Positions 46,416 through 57,235 of a stretch of DNA of 64,000 nt are shown here, piece by piece. The DNA comes from Drosophila pseudoobscura. Taxonomy: Eukaryota > Arthropoda > Insecta > Diptera > Drosophilidae. Positions within the stretch are counted from its first letter, which is position 1. Each line of letters begins with the position of its first letter. The stretch is from positions 4,774,001-4,838,000 of the forward strand of contig NC_046680.1 of assembly GCF_009870125.1 (NCBI RefSeq). Reading direction: 5' to 3'. The notes under the pieces are model-generated. The model was not told the origin of the DNA. It saw only the letters and a list, made by a program, of their open reading frames with translations, and made no database searches. The position numbers were made by a program, and so were the translations under genes.

Positions 46416-47742
46416 ATGGCTTCGTCACTAAAGAAAATGTTGATCTCGATGAACTTTGTTCATGCTGTAAGTTTAATGCTGCCGCACCGTTCCGAGTTTC
46501 TGATACTTCATGCCCTCTGCAGACGGTTTCACTGTTGGTTATTGTATGTGGCATATCGTTTTTTATTGACGAGGTCAGCACTCTTGAGAAAGTCGCCGGC
46601 AGCTTGACTATTGCCCAAGGAGCTGTTGGACTGATTCTGTCGATATTTTGCAGGGGAGCAGCCAAAAACGAGTCGCTCAACTGTCTAAGAAATGTGAGTA
46701 TTCATAGAACTACGAGTGTAAATGATGTCCCGATAGTCGCTGAAAGTCTCGACATTACACATAAATCGGTTGATATATAGCACAGTTATTTTTTTAGCTG
46801 ACACTTTGTTATTCGGCCTACATTGATCCGATTTTCCACTTATATTCTGCTATAGACTTCGTGATTTGTGGAAAAAATCCACCGTACAGCATTTAAGATC
46901 CATCAAAGACTTTCGAATGCTCATGGCTTGGAAGCCATCTTTTAAGACATTCCCATTCAACCCGATACATATATTTTGGAATATAGTTTGTCAGGGTATT
47001 TGCAGCTTCGGCATGTCGAAGCTGTTCATTGTCATCATATAATCCGGGTTTAAAATCACTGTTTTTTTTAATGTATTGAACTGAATAGCTACTCATTGAG
47101 AAATCGAATTGATCCTCGAGCATCGACATATTGACCGAGTTTATGAGCTGTGCTGTACGTGCTGTCTTTACGTGCTTTCTGCCTTATTTTCAATCAAAAA
47201 ATATGGATTTAAACTTTTCGTTTTGCTCTAGTATGTGGCTATAGCAATGCTGCAAATATTCAGCCAGCTACTGCTCCTCTACGAGGCCGCGAATAGCTCG
47301 GTCCGCATCGGCAGAATCTTTGATGACCTGTGGGAAGCGGATAGGAGGGGCCTGGCATTGCAACGGCGCCTAGGGTTCTATGAGAAGTTTTTAAAGTGCT
47401 GTGGCGTGAACGGCGCCGACGACTACTCGAAGATCCACCTTCACCCGCCAAAGAGCTGCTGCATAGACGAAGAATCCGAATTCGACTCGCCCCTTCACCC
47501 GTACGGCTGCAAAACCCAATTCTCTGATTATGTCTTTAGCAAATTACTCCTCCTAAAACTGGCCTGTTGGGTGCTCATAGTGGTTGGGGTGCGTATACCC
47601 AGTACCCAGTCGGACTCTCCTTCAAGCACTCTTTCCCTTTCAGACTAATGGGGCCCTATGCGGGTGGCGGTTGTACAGGATCGTGAAGAGGCAGATCCAA
47701 CGCGACAACGACTGTTTGGACGAAGACTCAAAGGAAATTTGA
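46416..47742 (+). CDS. Extra Ei-like tetraspanin between Tsp42Ei and Tsp42Ej
   Basis: Four coding exons (46416-46466, 46523-46693, 47232-47588, 47644-47742) give 225 residues with no break. It starts MASSLKKMLISMNFVHA, three codons shorter than the usual first exon. TM1 and TM2 are diverged (SIFCRGAAKNESLN replaces FGCLAAIHES). The loop is well kept: FLKCCGVNGADDYSKIH, KSCC and YGC. The tail is long and ends DEDSKEI. The exon plan equals Tsp42Ei (51/171/357/99 against 60/183/363/81). FDDLWEADR and CCGVN.. also resemble Ei, so it is probably a tandem duplicate of Ei. No D. melanogaster counterpart is known to me. Confidence 0.82.
46893..47129 (-). CDS. Unrecognised short open frame nested in an intron, opposite strand
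   Basis: On the minus strand, 78 codons start MSMLEDQFDFSMSSYS and end HEHSKVFDGS; the frame stays open for 18 more codons upstream. The composition is protein-like (balanced charge, YIPKYMYRVEWECLKRW), unlike most chance frames here. No domain, start context or splice partner is recognised. It could be a fragment of a gene or element carried into the second intron of the Ei-like tetraspanin. Confidence 0.25.
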   Translation of the reverse strand: MSMLEDQFDFSMSSYSVQYIKKNSDFKPGLYDDNEQLRHAEAANTLTNYIPKYMYRVEWECLKRWLPSHEHSKVFDGS

Positions 47743-49165
47743 AGAGACTTTGATGTAATATAAACTCTTTTACTTAATTTTTTTATTTATTTATTTGGTC
47801 ATTATCCTAGTGCCACACGATTTACTTATACACATGTATTAAAGTCACTAGTCACAAAATAATTTTAGTCTTATAATGTATCGTACATATGTATGTACAT
47901 TGATTTTATAATACTAAGCTTGTTTTTAACAGTGATTGATTTTTTATTTATTTTTTACCATCTTTAAATTTTAAATTGAATGGGAATATTGTTTTTTATA
48001 TTAAATATTCATTTGTTAAATTTGTATTTAGATATTTATTAGTTAATTTTCTTATGTTTGTATTTGTATTTAGGTGTGTATAGTAGTTTAATACCAAATT
48101 GAGCTGTGTTTCCAATGTGTTTCATGTCATTTGGGAGCTGATTCCACAGAGTGAGCAAAGAATTACTTTTCCTTCTAGACTATCGATGACTATTATCGAT
48201 GGTAATCTATTTCTTCTTCTCAAAGATAGAGAGAGTTTTATCGACAATCTTGACTTTGGTCAGGCTTTTGTGAACACACCTTATATTCAGTTTCAGGTAT
48301 CCTTGCTAGTGAGAGGATAGGTGTGACTTTAGATTGTGGAATACCAGCTGTGGGATCGAATGATTTATCGAACACAGACACTAACTTACATGTAGACCTC
48401 CGAAAAACTTTGGCAAAGGTTGTGGCTGCCGGAAGGAGTCAATCTCTTTAAATTAATTAATTAATTAATCAATCAAATAATTTAATATATTTTCTTATGT
48501 CGATAAATTTGCGTTATACGTACGTGTGATTGTTTTGATAATTATTATTGTAGTACCCCTGAATGGCAGTAAAATTATTCTGTTAAGACTGCCAATATCC
48601 CGTAAATACAATTCCGTATTGTCACAATCTCATTCTTCCAACAGGAGCAACTACTTTCCGCACAGGGAACACCCAAAGTCGGACACGGTTTGATGTGGCA
48701 CCCGGTATGCCACATGGCACTGCGGCTGCGTCATTGCCATCAAGCGGATGGGTGGGGGGCTGGCTTGTTCGGATATTTGTTTGGGTTTCGGTGGGTTCTG
48801 TGGTGAATTCAGCGTGTGATGTTCGGCGGCGACACTTGGTGGCGCTCTGTGTGGTGTTCAGTCGCTGGCCAGCATTTGGGGCATCAACACGAGCCTTCAC
48901 TGATCCAGAATTGGGCCTGGGGAGTCGGGCTTCGATTGGGACTTGGGTTCTATCACTTAATTCTAAAGTAAACAATGGCCTCCCACCTGGAATAGGGGAA
49001 ATCGAGCGAATCGGCAGACCCCCAGAGAAACCAAATTTCCGTTTAAACAGCAGCCCTTCAGGGATGTGAGTGTAATAATATCCAGATAATTATTTATATT
49101 TAAGGGAATGGCAATGGCACGAGTGAAAATGTGTTCTTTTGATACCGCAGCTCCCTTCGGACAGC
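47743..49165. other. Spacer before Tsp42Ej
   Basis: AT-rich to about 48620, including a TTAA-rich run near 48450-48475, then mixed composition. No supported exon is seen. Open frames such as 48695-49069 (+) lack protein features. The stretch just before 49166 is the probable Ej leader. Confidence 0.45.
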
Positions 49166-50600
49166 ATGGAGAAGTCTTTTCCCATATCGCCTTGGAAGTA
49201 CGCCCTGTTCGCCACCTGCATTCTGATAACGGTAAGTCCCGTCCCCCCAACCGTGACATCCTCCACACCCAGGGCCGTACTCTTGACCCATCCAAGTCTT
49301 GCACAACAACCCGGTAGTCTCGTAAAAGAAGCGAACAAAAATCAATATTGTGCAAAAGTGCAAAATTACGAGAGCAACGCATTTGTCGCCGGCCATAGGC
49401 GGAAAATCGCCCATAAGGATGGCTAAAAGCAAATCGAACAGAACTAAAGTATATTTATACATTTATTTATTTATGTATTTATGCATTGTATATTTCAGCC
49501 GAACAGCTGGGAGCTGGTGTGCACTTGGCACTCAATCCGATTGCCCGATATGCCCGATTCTTGCCTTCCCTTCATGTAAACCGCTTACACAATCATGCGC
49601 CCATTTTGTTATGATTAAGTTGATTTGGCAAATTAGATTGTTATTTCTATATATATGAGCATCAGGATAATGTCAAGTCTGCAAATGCCAAGGCTCCCGG
49701 CATTGTGCTAAGAACCTAGAAACAAAACTCATTGCAGTAAAGCCCCAATCTTTATTGACGAGGAAGATTCACCCAAGAAATACTTGGGGGAATGCTATTT
49801 TATGCCTATTAGCTATTATGAATCACAGGAATTCCATCATCGTTCTCGTCTAATTGTTTCTCTTTTTCAGGCCTGTACTGTGCTCTTCTTTTCCTGTGGT
49901 GTCGTCACATGGGGCTCGGCAGCCTCCATCTTTGGCAGCTATACGACTGCTCTGATCGGAGCGGCCGTCTTTGGGGTGGCCTTCCTCGGCGTGTATGTGG
50001 CCCTCAAGGAATCCTATAAGTACTCGATACTCGTGAGTATTCCGGGACTCTGTGTGGGGACGATCCTTTTTACCTGTGTCCCACAGTTTATGTTCGTCAG
50101 TGGACTGGTCATCGTCACGATGGTTGCCTACTTCTTCACCTTCGCGGCGATGAAAGGAGATCTGCTGGCGCACTTTGACGAGCGGGTCCGGCAGTTGTTT
50201 GAGGAGAAGACGCACAGTAACGACAAGATGCAGCCCATCCACAGCCTGTTCCGCTGCTGTGGGCTGGAGGGACCGCAGGACTACCTCGGCGAGGAGAACG
50301 GGGCCTTGCCCGCCAGCTGTTGCTTCGCCTTCGACTGCTCCAATCCGACGAACGTCTTCCAGCAGGGCTGTGCCACCAAGGCCAACGAAAATTTGAAAAT
50401 GCAGGCGGATATCACTTACTACTGCTGCATGGCAATTATTGCCCTTGAGGTGCGAGTTATGATAAGTTGCGTTGGAAGAGACGTTCAAGCCATTTGTTTC
50501 ATTGCAGTTTATGGGCATTCTCACGGCCTACTACATGGGCCGGGCCCGGAAGTATGCGAAGACCAAGATCAAGGACGACGAGAGCCACCTAAACGATTGA
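49166..50600 (+). CDS. Tsp42Ej: Tetraspanin Tsp42Ej (sunglasses)
   Basis: Four coding exons (49166-49231, 49871-50032, 50087-50449, 50508-50600) give 227 residues. It starts MEKSFPISPWKYALFA. LGVYVALKESYKYSIL follows TM2, without GCCG. The large loop has FRCCGLEGPQDYLGE, PASCC and QGC. The tail is basic and acidic (KYAKTKIKDDESHLND). In D. melanogaster this gene, sunglasses, encodes a lysosomal tetraspanin that promotes rhodopsin breakdown in photoreceptors. Intron 2 (50033-50086) is 54 bases, a multiple of three with no stop, so an unspliced form would insert 18 mostly hydrophobic residues at TM3. Confidence 0.92.
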
Positions 50601-50967
50601 GTGAAGGTGCTAGCCAGCATAAATGTTGCATAAACGATACTCTATTTATCAGATTAGCGAATTTGCCACTAGAGAATAAAACACTTTCCATATGCTAAAC
50701 GAATATCTCAGCCGTTTAAAGTCTCCCCCGAAAATTTGGCAGCACTGGCAAAGAGAGCGGAGATTTCGATTCCTCTTCTCCAAGCAGAAACCCTAGCAGC
50801 ATCGATCGTCTGCCGTATCTCATAAGAAATGTTCGTTTTCATTCGCTGTCGTGATACCGATCTTGCTGGTTCTTTCGGTCCTCTCTCCGCTCTGTCCGCT
50901 CTCCCAACCAGTTTCGGTATATTTTAGTTGGTTCTTTGGTTTGGGAAAAGTCCTACTTCTTGTCAAG
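50601..50967. other. Short Tsp42Ej to Tsp42Ek spacer
   Basis: It holds the Ej 3' end and Ek promoter or leader (AATAAA near 50676). No other feature is seen. Confidence 0.5.
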
Positions 50968-52373
50968 ATGGGCTGCACTTCCGGTTGCATCAAGTGTTTC
51001 CTCAACACCCTTAACTCCCTTAATGCGGTAAGTGCTTGGAGTTTTTTCAGCAGTTTGGATGACTTCACTCGGATGTGTACACATATACGATACATATGTA
51101 ATTGATTGCTGGTAATCGTATATATAGAGATATGTGTATTTTTGATATATTTCGGTGTGAATACAACTTTGCATTTGGTTGTTTTTAAAATCTTTGCCGT
51201 GCGTGTGTTTGCTGACAAAACTTGAACAGGAATATACGTATATATATGTTCTTTATATATGAACAATGTGTGTTTGTCCGAGCATTTCAATAAATATTAA
51301 ATTTTGCATATATTCATGAGTAACGAGTATTGATCACATTCTTTGGGATCAAGTTTGATGAGATTCGTTATCAGAGCCAAAAGTTGTATTTAAATTAAAC
51401 TTAAGCTAAATTTCTATTACTGTATTAAATGAATCACAATTTTCTCCGTTGAATTATGTTAATACACCAAATTTCGGAATTTCAACGAAATCTTGTCTTC
51501 TATCCGAGTCGTTGACATTTCATGTTTTTATTGCACTAAAGCTAATCTCGTTTGCCATTCGGTTTCACCTTTGGCCCCTTCTGACATCGACAGCTTTTGG
51601 GCCTTGGCCTGATAGGCATAGCCACGATAATCCTGGGCCAAGCACCTCTCGTTTACATCGTTTTCCTGTATGGCGTGGGCGGCCTAATCTTCGTTTCGGC
51701 CATTCTGGGCTGCTGCGGCATCTGTCAGGAGAATGTCTGCATGACCGCAACGGTGAGTGAAGTAAACTCTTCCATTCTTCCAGTTTTAAACCAATTAAAT
51801 TGCATTTTAGTATGGATTCATTCTGCTGGCTCAGCTGATAATAAGTCTCCTGGGCAACTTCGGTTTCAAGTTCAACGAGGACTACATCCGGAAGTTTGCA
51901 TCGGAGGAGGTGCAGAAGAAGTGGGACCTGGAGCTGGTGGAACCAGGTGCAATGGACCCATACCAGAGAACGGTTCGAATACAAACTATTCTTATTTTCC
52001 GTTTCATTCGATGGTAAGCGACGCTATTCATTTCCAGTACGATTGCTGTGGCCGCAACGGACCGGATGACTATGTGAGCATCGGTCGAACCACCTTGCCC
52101 GCCACGTGCTACCCCAAGGAGAACCACGAGCTGCCTCACTTCACCACCGGCTGTGCCCAGAGCGCTGGTGACAAGTTCCTGGAGCTCTTCACTTACTCCA
52201 GCGACACCAACTGGGTCTCCGTGGGCATAACCGTGAGTGATCCTGCAGTGACTCTGCCCTCGATGGATTCTAATCATTTAATCTTTAATCATCTGTTTCA
52301 GGCACTGATGGTGCTCGGTGCCTTCTATCTGGTCGGACGCTTCCGCAAGCAGCGCAGGCGCTATCACTACTAA
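50968..52373 (+). CDS. Tsp42Ek: Tetraspanin Tsp42Ek
   Basis: Five coding exons (50968-51027, 51594-51752, 51811-51972, 52038-52232, 52302-52373) give 215 residues. It starts MGCTSGCIKCFLNTLN, with four cysteines or potential palmitoylation sites near TM1. The first small loop is very short. LGCCGICQENVCMTAT follows TM2. The large loop has YDCCGRNGPDDYVSIG, PATCYP in place of SCC, and TGC. The tail is GRFRKQRRRYHY. It matches D. melanogaster Tsp42Ek (for example AQLIISLLG and ELVEPGAMD). The 566-base intron 1 holds nothing else. Confidence 0.93.
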
Positions 52374-53905
52374 GGATTCCCGATCTGATTTCTCTGTGAG
52401 AATCGTGTGTTCTAATAAACTTGGTAGAATCTGCCACTTCCCATTCCATTCCCCTGTGGAGTGGCTGAGCTAATCTGTCGTTTTTCTGCTGCTGGCGTCA
52501 TTCATTCTCAATCTTCTGACGCAATCAAGCTCAATCAATCTCACTAGTTTTCGGGGAGCGATCGCGCGTAAATTGCTTTGGGGAGCCAGAGAGAGAGAGA
52601 GAGATGGAACTCTCTTTCCCCCTTTCGAACCCCACTCCATTCGAGCTAAACATCTGGCGAATGGCGCTTCTGAAAGCTTAGAGCTCTCCCTACTCTCCTC
52701 GCTCACATTGCTCTTCCGCCACAACACACCGCTCGCTTCAGTTCTGTCAGGCATAACCAGCTCTGGCTCCCCCTGCCGACCCACCAGACTGTTTGTTTGG
52801 CTTCCGAATGACAGCAGCAACAGCAACAACAAGAACCACAACAACAACATAAACAACAGCACTGCCTCAGTAATAGCAAAAATAAAGGAAAGCTCTCTTC
52901 GTCGCCGCGAAGCTTATATACCCTATCTGTTCGACAACTGGTCAAAGTGTAATACTCTTTTGTATTACAGATTACAGATGACAGATATCTGCCAGAGATG
53001 TCTTTAGATCAGAGGTTTAGTTATTGGGGGAAAATAGATATTCTAATAGAAGCTATGTCCTTTTCCAGGAATACATTTAATAATACGTGTATATGTATAT
53101 AAATCGCCTACCCTAGATCGCCACCGCTGCTGATGATCAAAATATTTTAATTTAGTTAGTCGGAAACTCATTGTAACGAATGTTACAAACATCTACTCTT
53201 AACTTGAATACCCTAAAAGGGTGTAAAAACTACGAGGCATCAACAGAAACCACAACAACAGCAGAAACAACAAGAAACAAAAAAGTAATGCTAGATTTTG
53301 ATACCCTAGCATATCGATTATTTCTCATCCGATATTGAGATAATGTGATTGTTAAGCGTATGTATGTGTATGTTTAGCTGTATGGTAGCTATATTGATCT
53401 GATATTGGTTGTTCCGGAATATAGGTACATACATATATATTTTCTGCATGTATCGACAAATAAGGGGTCAGCGCAATGTTTCATTAAGAGAGCTCAAATC
53501 TTAGGGACTCAAAAGCGTGCATATAACAAGATCTTTTCGAGCAACAAAAGCAATAGAAACAACAAAGTTTGGTCTTTGACTTTGGATTTGTTGTTGTTTT
53601 TGTTGCCTCTGCTCTTTGTGTTTGCCTACTGCCAGTGTGTGTGTGCGTTCGTGTGCTGACTTTGTTTGCTTTGGTCTGGCGCGGCGACCGGCGCGGCGGC
53701 AACCAACGGGGCAGCGTTTCCAGCTCTCTCAGTTTGCCGCGAACTTTTGTTGAAAGTAGTTGTCTACCCGATTCTGGCCGGCTGTTGAAAAACTCTTGCC
53801 CCCAAAAACACAACAAACTGTTGCACGTGTTGCACAGAGTCTCGATTGCATTCTCCGAAAAGCACTTGGCCATAGCGCAAAGAGGAAAATAGAAACACAT
53901 TCAGA
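52374..53905. other. Tsp42Ek to Tsp42El spacer
   Basis: It contains the Ek 3' end (TAATAAAC near 52415), an (AG)n run near 52588-52603, CAACAA/AACAAC runs near 52810-52865 and 53240-53285, and the probable El promoter and leader after 53600. No exon is supported. Confidence 0.5.
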
Positions 53906-55845
53906 ATGGGCTGCGCAACGGGCACCATCAAGTACTCTCTGTTCCTGTTCAATGCCTTATGGGCGGTAAGTAGAACACCAAAAATTGAATTCAAAGCATA
54001 TGCTACATACTCGTATGTTCATATGATATGTACATACATACATACATATGTATAACGCATAAGTTAAATATTACAACAGTTTCAATTATTATGTATTAGA
54101 ATATTTTTCCAAGTTTTTGTACAACATATTTTGAGCGGAATTTCGCTTAATATTGGAAATCGCTTTGGAGCTTTGGGGAGTACACCCATTAGACTTCCAC
54201 CTGGCCCGCAGATGATATCATCTCGTATGCGTGCCTAGTTTATGACTACATTTTGCCGTCTCGTGTGTATCACTGGGTGTGTGTGTGTGTGTGTGTGTGT
54301 GTGTCTATTGTTAATGGCTTGTGCTTTGCTTTTGCATTCCTTGAGCCGTGAGGAAAGCTCTGGCCAAGTAGCCAAGTAGCGAGCAGCTCAAATGCGTCAT
54401 GCTTTTCGATTTCGTTAAATTAAATGTGGTAATGCTCCTCCTCTGCTTCTTTTTAAAAAGCTAACACGAATATAATATGGGAATATGGAAACCGGATTAG
54501 TCAACAGCGTTGACAATAGAGACGAGATGAGCGCAGCGCTGACAAATTACTAAAGATATGCCGGGGCATTCGTGGCCTTGTCACGGTTGCAGACAACTGG
54601 GATACCGAAATGGAGGGACTTTCGATATTCTATAGATTTGGGAGTAGCACAGTAATTTCCTTAGATTTCTCAGCTTGCGAGCTAGACATCAGCATAGGTT
54701 TTTGAAAAAGCGAAACTTTTTGCAAGAAAGGAAATTCTAGAACAATTTAATTTCTTTGCAAGTAAAACTTAGAATGAGTAATAACATTATTATACGGTTG
54801 GATAAACCCCTGTGATTATGCTAGGTCTCATCATATTTGAGTTTAGCATAGAACCGATTGATCAGAATGGGATATTTAGATCATCTAAGCTTCGGCTTTG
54901 AAGCTTTCAATTTTGTTTCTTTTTTTTCGAATATCTAAAATTAAATTGGATACGCCTCCCATTTAAAAAGTAAGCTGATATTGCTCGATTATCTGGCTGG
55001 GAAGCTTCCCCTATTTATTGACTCATTTTGTTTGTATTTTTCAGATACTCGGCATTTTGGTGCTTATCTTTGGGGGCCTCGGGTGGGGGGCGATGCCTGA
55101 CCAGTATGCCATTGGCATTCTTGTTCTGGGCGGCATTATCCTCCTGATATCCCTCTTTGGTTGCTGTGGCGCCGTTCGTGAATCGCCGCGCATGCTCTGG
55201 ACGGTATGTGCTTTTTGACAGATACAGATATATCTGAAATTCTGAAAAGTCTGAAATTAAGTGAATTTCAATTGCATTTCAGTACGTATCGCTGCTGGTT
55301 GTGTTGCTGGTGCTGATAGCCGCCTTCATTGTTCTCAATCCGCGGGATGTGTTCAAGAAGTATGCCCTGCAGACGGTTGAGGATCATTGGCAGCTGGAGC
55401 AGACGCAGCCGGGCAGCATGGATCTCATCCAGAAGACAGTGAGTCGTGTAAACCCCCTTTTTTGTAGAAAAATGTCAAAGCTTTCCTCTATTTCAGTACT
55501 CCTGCTGTGGGCGAAATAGTGCCCAGGATTATCTGGAGATCAGCTACTGGAACGCAAGTGTTCCCAACAGTTGCTGCAAGGACAACAACTGTGTGAATCC
55601 CTTGAATCTCTATGCGGTCGGCTGCATCAGCAAGGTGGAGGAGGCCTTCTCTGACGAGGCCACCACATCGCGCTACCTGGAGTGGGGTCTCCTCGGTTTC
55701 GATGTGAGTCTGCCATGGAATTCAATCCACTTCCCACAGGAGAAACGCTCACAAATTGTCGTTATCTTTGCAGGTTGTTATTCTCTCACTGGCCATCATC
55801 TTGGCCATACACTACACGAATCGCCGACGACGCTATAACTATTAA
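53906..55845 (+). CDS. Tsp42El: Tetraspanin Tsp42El
   Basis: Five coding exons (53906-53965, 55045-55203, 55283-55438, 55497-55703, 55774-55845) give 217 residues. It starts MGCATGTIKYSLFLFN. FGCCGAVRESPRMLWT follows TM2. The large loop has YSCCGRNSAQDYLEI, PNSCCKD and VGC, with a possible glycosylation site NAS. The tail is YTNRRRRYNY. It agrees closely with D. melanogaster Tsp42El. Intron 1 (1.08 kb) carries a (GT)n tract. The 1.2 kb downstream ends at the inserted retrotransposon. Confidence 0.95.
54276..54304. repeat. (GT)n microsatellite
   Basis: About 14 GT units in Tsp42El intron 1. Confidence 0.9.
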
Positions 55846-57083
55846 CACGTACACATATGTATATGTATTTAGCACCTAAGCAAGTCAATCTACTTAACAT
55901 TTACCAGTCTCATTTGTAAGTCACACCGATGTACCTTGCTTAGAGCCACAGCACACAGCGCTGTGTATGTGTTCCACTTGCCAAGCAATTGAAGTTGCCT
56001 TAAATATACAATTCATACAAACAAATACCCATGTTTCGGAGAGCAGTGTAATTTGCTTAGCCTCTTCTTCATCTTCGACATCGTCATCCCATTGGGATTG
56101 GAAAGCAAAGACTCTGCGCTTCAAATCAATGACGCGTACTTAAGACGGACAAACAGCAGCGGTCAGCCAAATAGGAGTGCTAAAATGTTTCGAAAACTAT
56201 GGAAAAGGTATAGGGAATAGTCCGGGAAGGCCCCAGGAGAACTAGCGATTGAATGTATTGAGCTCTATTTTTTGAAAATTTGTTGCTGCAACTAAAAATA
56301 TTTGATTTTCCACAGAGGCTTATGATTTGACCAATCGTCCCAACAGTGATCTGCTCTTGACGGTTTGGCTTCATATAATGGATTGGATACTGTTCATGCA
56401 TATTATTGTGACCCCAACTGTATGTGGACACAAAAAAGAGCTAAAAAATGAAACCAAAGTCAGACCCAAACATAATTAAGCTCGAAAAATTCTGTGTGTT
56501 CGTGTCTGTGCGTGTCTAGGGCACAGTGGAGTGAGGAGGGAGAAATGCGCAACTCCAGACATAACAACAGTAAACTCGCAGTAAACTCGAAAAAAAACTG
56601 TTAAACAAAACAGCGAGAGAAAACAAGAAAGAGAGCTTGTCACTGGCTTATTGACAAATTGATGTCGTTGAGGATTCAGACCAAAGAAGAGGTGGCTGTC
56701 AGGAGAAGGGAGGTAGAGGTAGAGGCAGAGACAGGGAATTCGGAGCAACAATAACAGTTTAATCAAATTTTGAGCAATCTGTTGATTAAATTTGCATTTT
56801 CTTTGTCCCCCAATCTGCCTGATCTTGAAGACCAAGTCACGAAAGCAAAGTCAAAGTCAAAGCACTCGCTAAGCGGGAGCATGTGACGTCATTGCTTGGA
56901 GCGGTGACCCAATGTATGTATGTATGTTCGGTTTGCTTGTCACTCTCTCTCTCTCTCTTGAATGCAACCGAGACACAGGCCGCTGTGTTGTCTGACTTAC
57001 CTTCAACTTAATACACCATGCGCTGACCGAAGTGAGTGCAACGCGCTCTCTCAATCGTTCTCCCAGCTGGTGGGCGCCTGTGT
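55846..57083. other. Tsp42El 3' region up to the retrotransposon
   Basis: No exon is supported. The sequence is intergenic, with a (CT)n run near 56942-56959. The last 15 bases (57069-57083) are the left copy of the retrotransposon target duplication. Confidence 0.5.
57069..57083. repeat. Target-site duplication, left copy
   Basis: GGTGGGCGCCTGTGT, identical to 62092-62106 on the other side of the inserted element. Confidence 0.9.
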
Positions 57084-57235
57084 TTTTTTTTTTTTTTTTT
57101 TTTTATATTCATATACTTATTTATTTGCTCTATAATATTTACAATTTATATTTGTCGGACAAGAGTGTGTTGGGACTAGGGGCCCCGCGGACTGCGGTAC
57201 TGCCGCAAAGCATTGCTTCGCAGTGGCGTGGACTC

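Noticed and set aside
48695-49069. 124-codon plus-strand frame before Tsp42Ej
   Set aside because: It shows no recognised features and overlaps the likely Ej leader.
49850-50524. 224-codon minus-strand frame over Tsp42Ej
   Set aside because: It is the antisense shadow of the Ej exons, with no protein features of its own.
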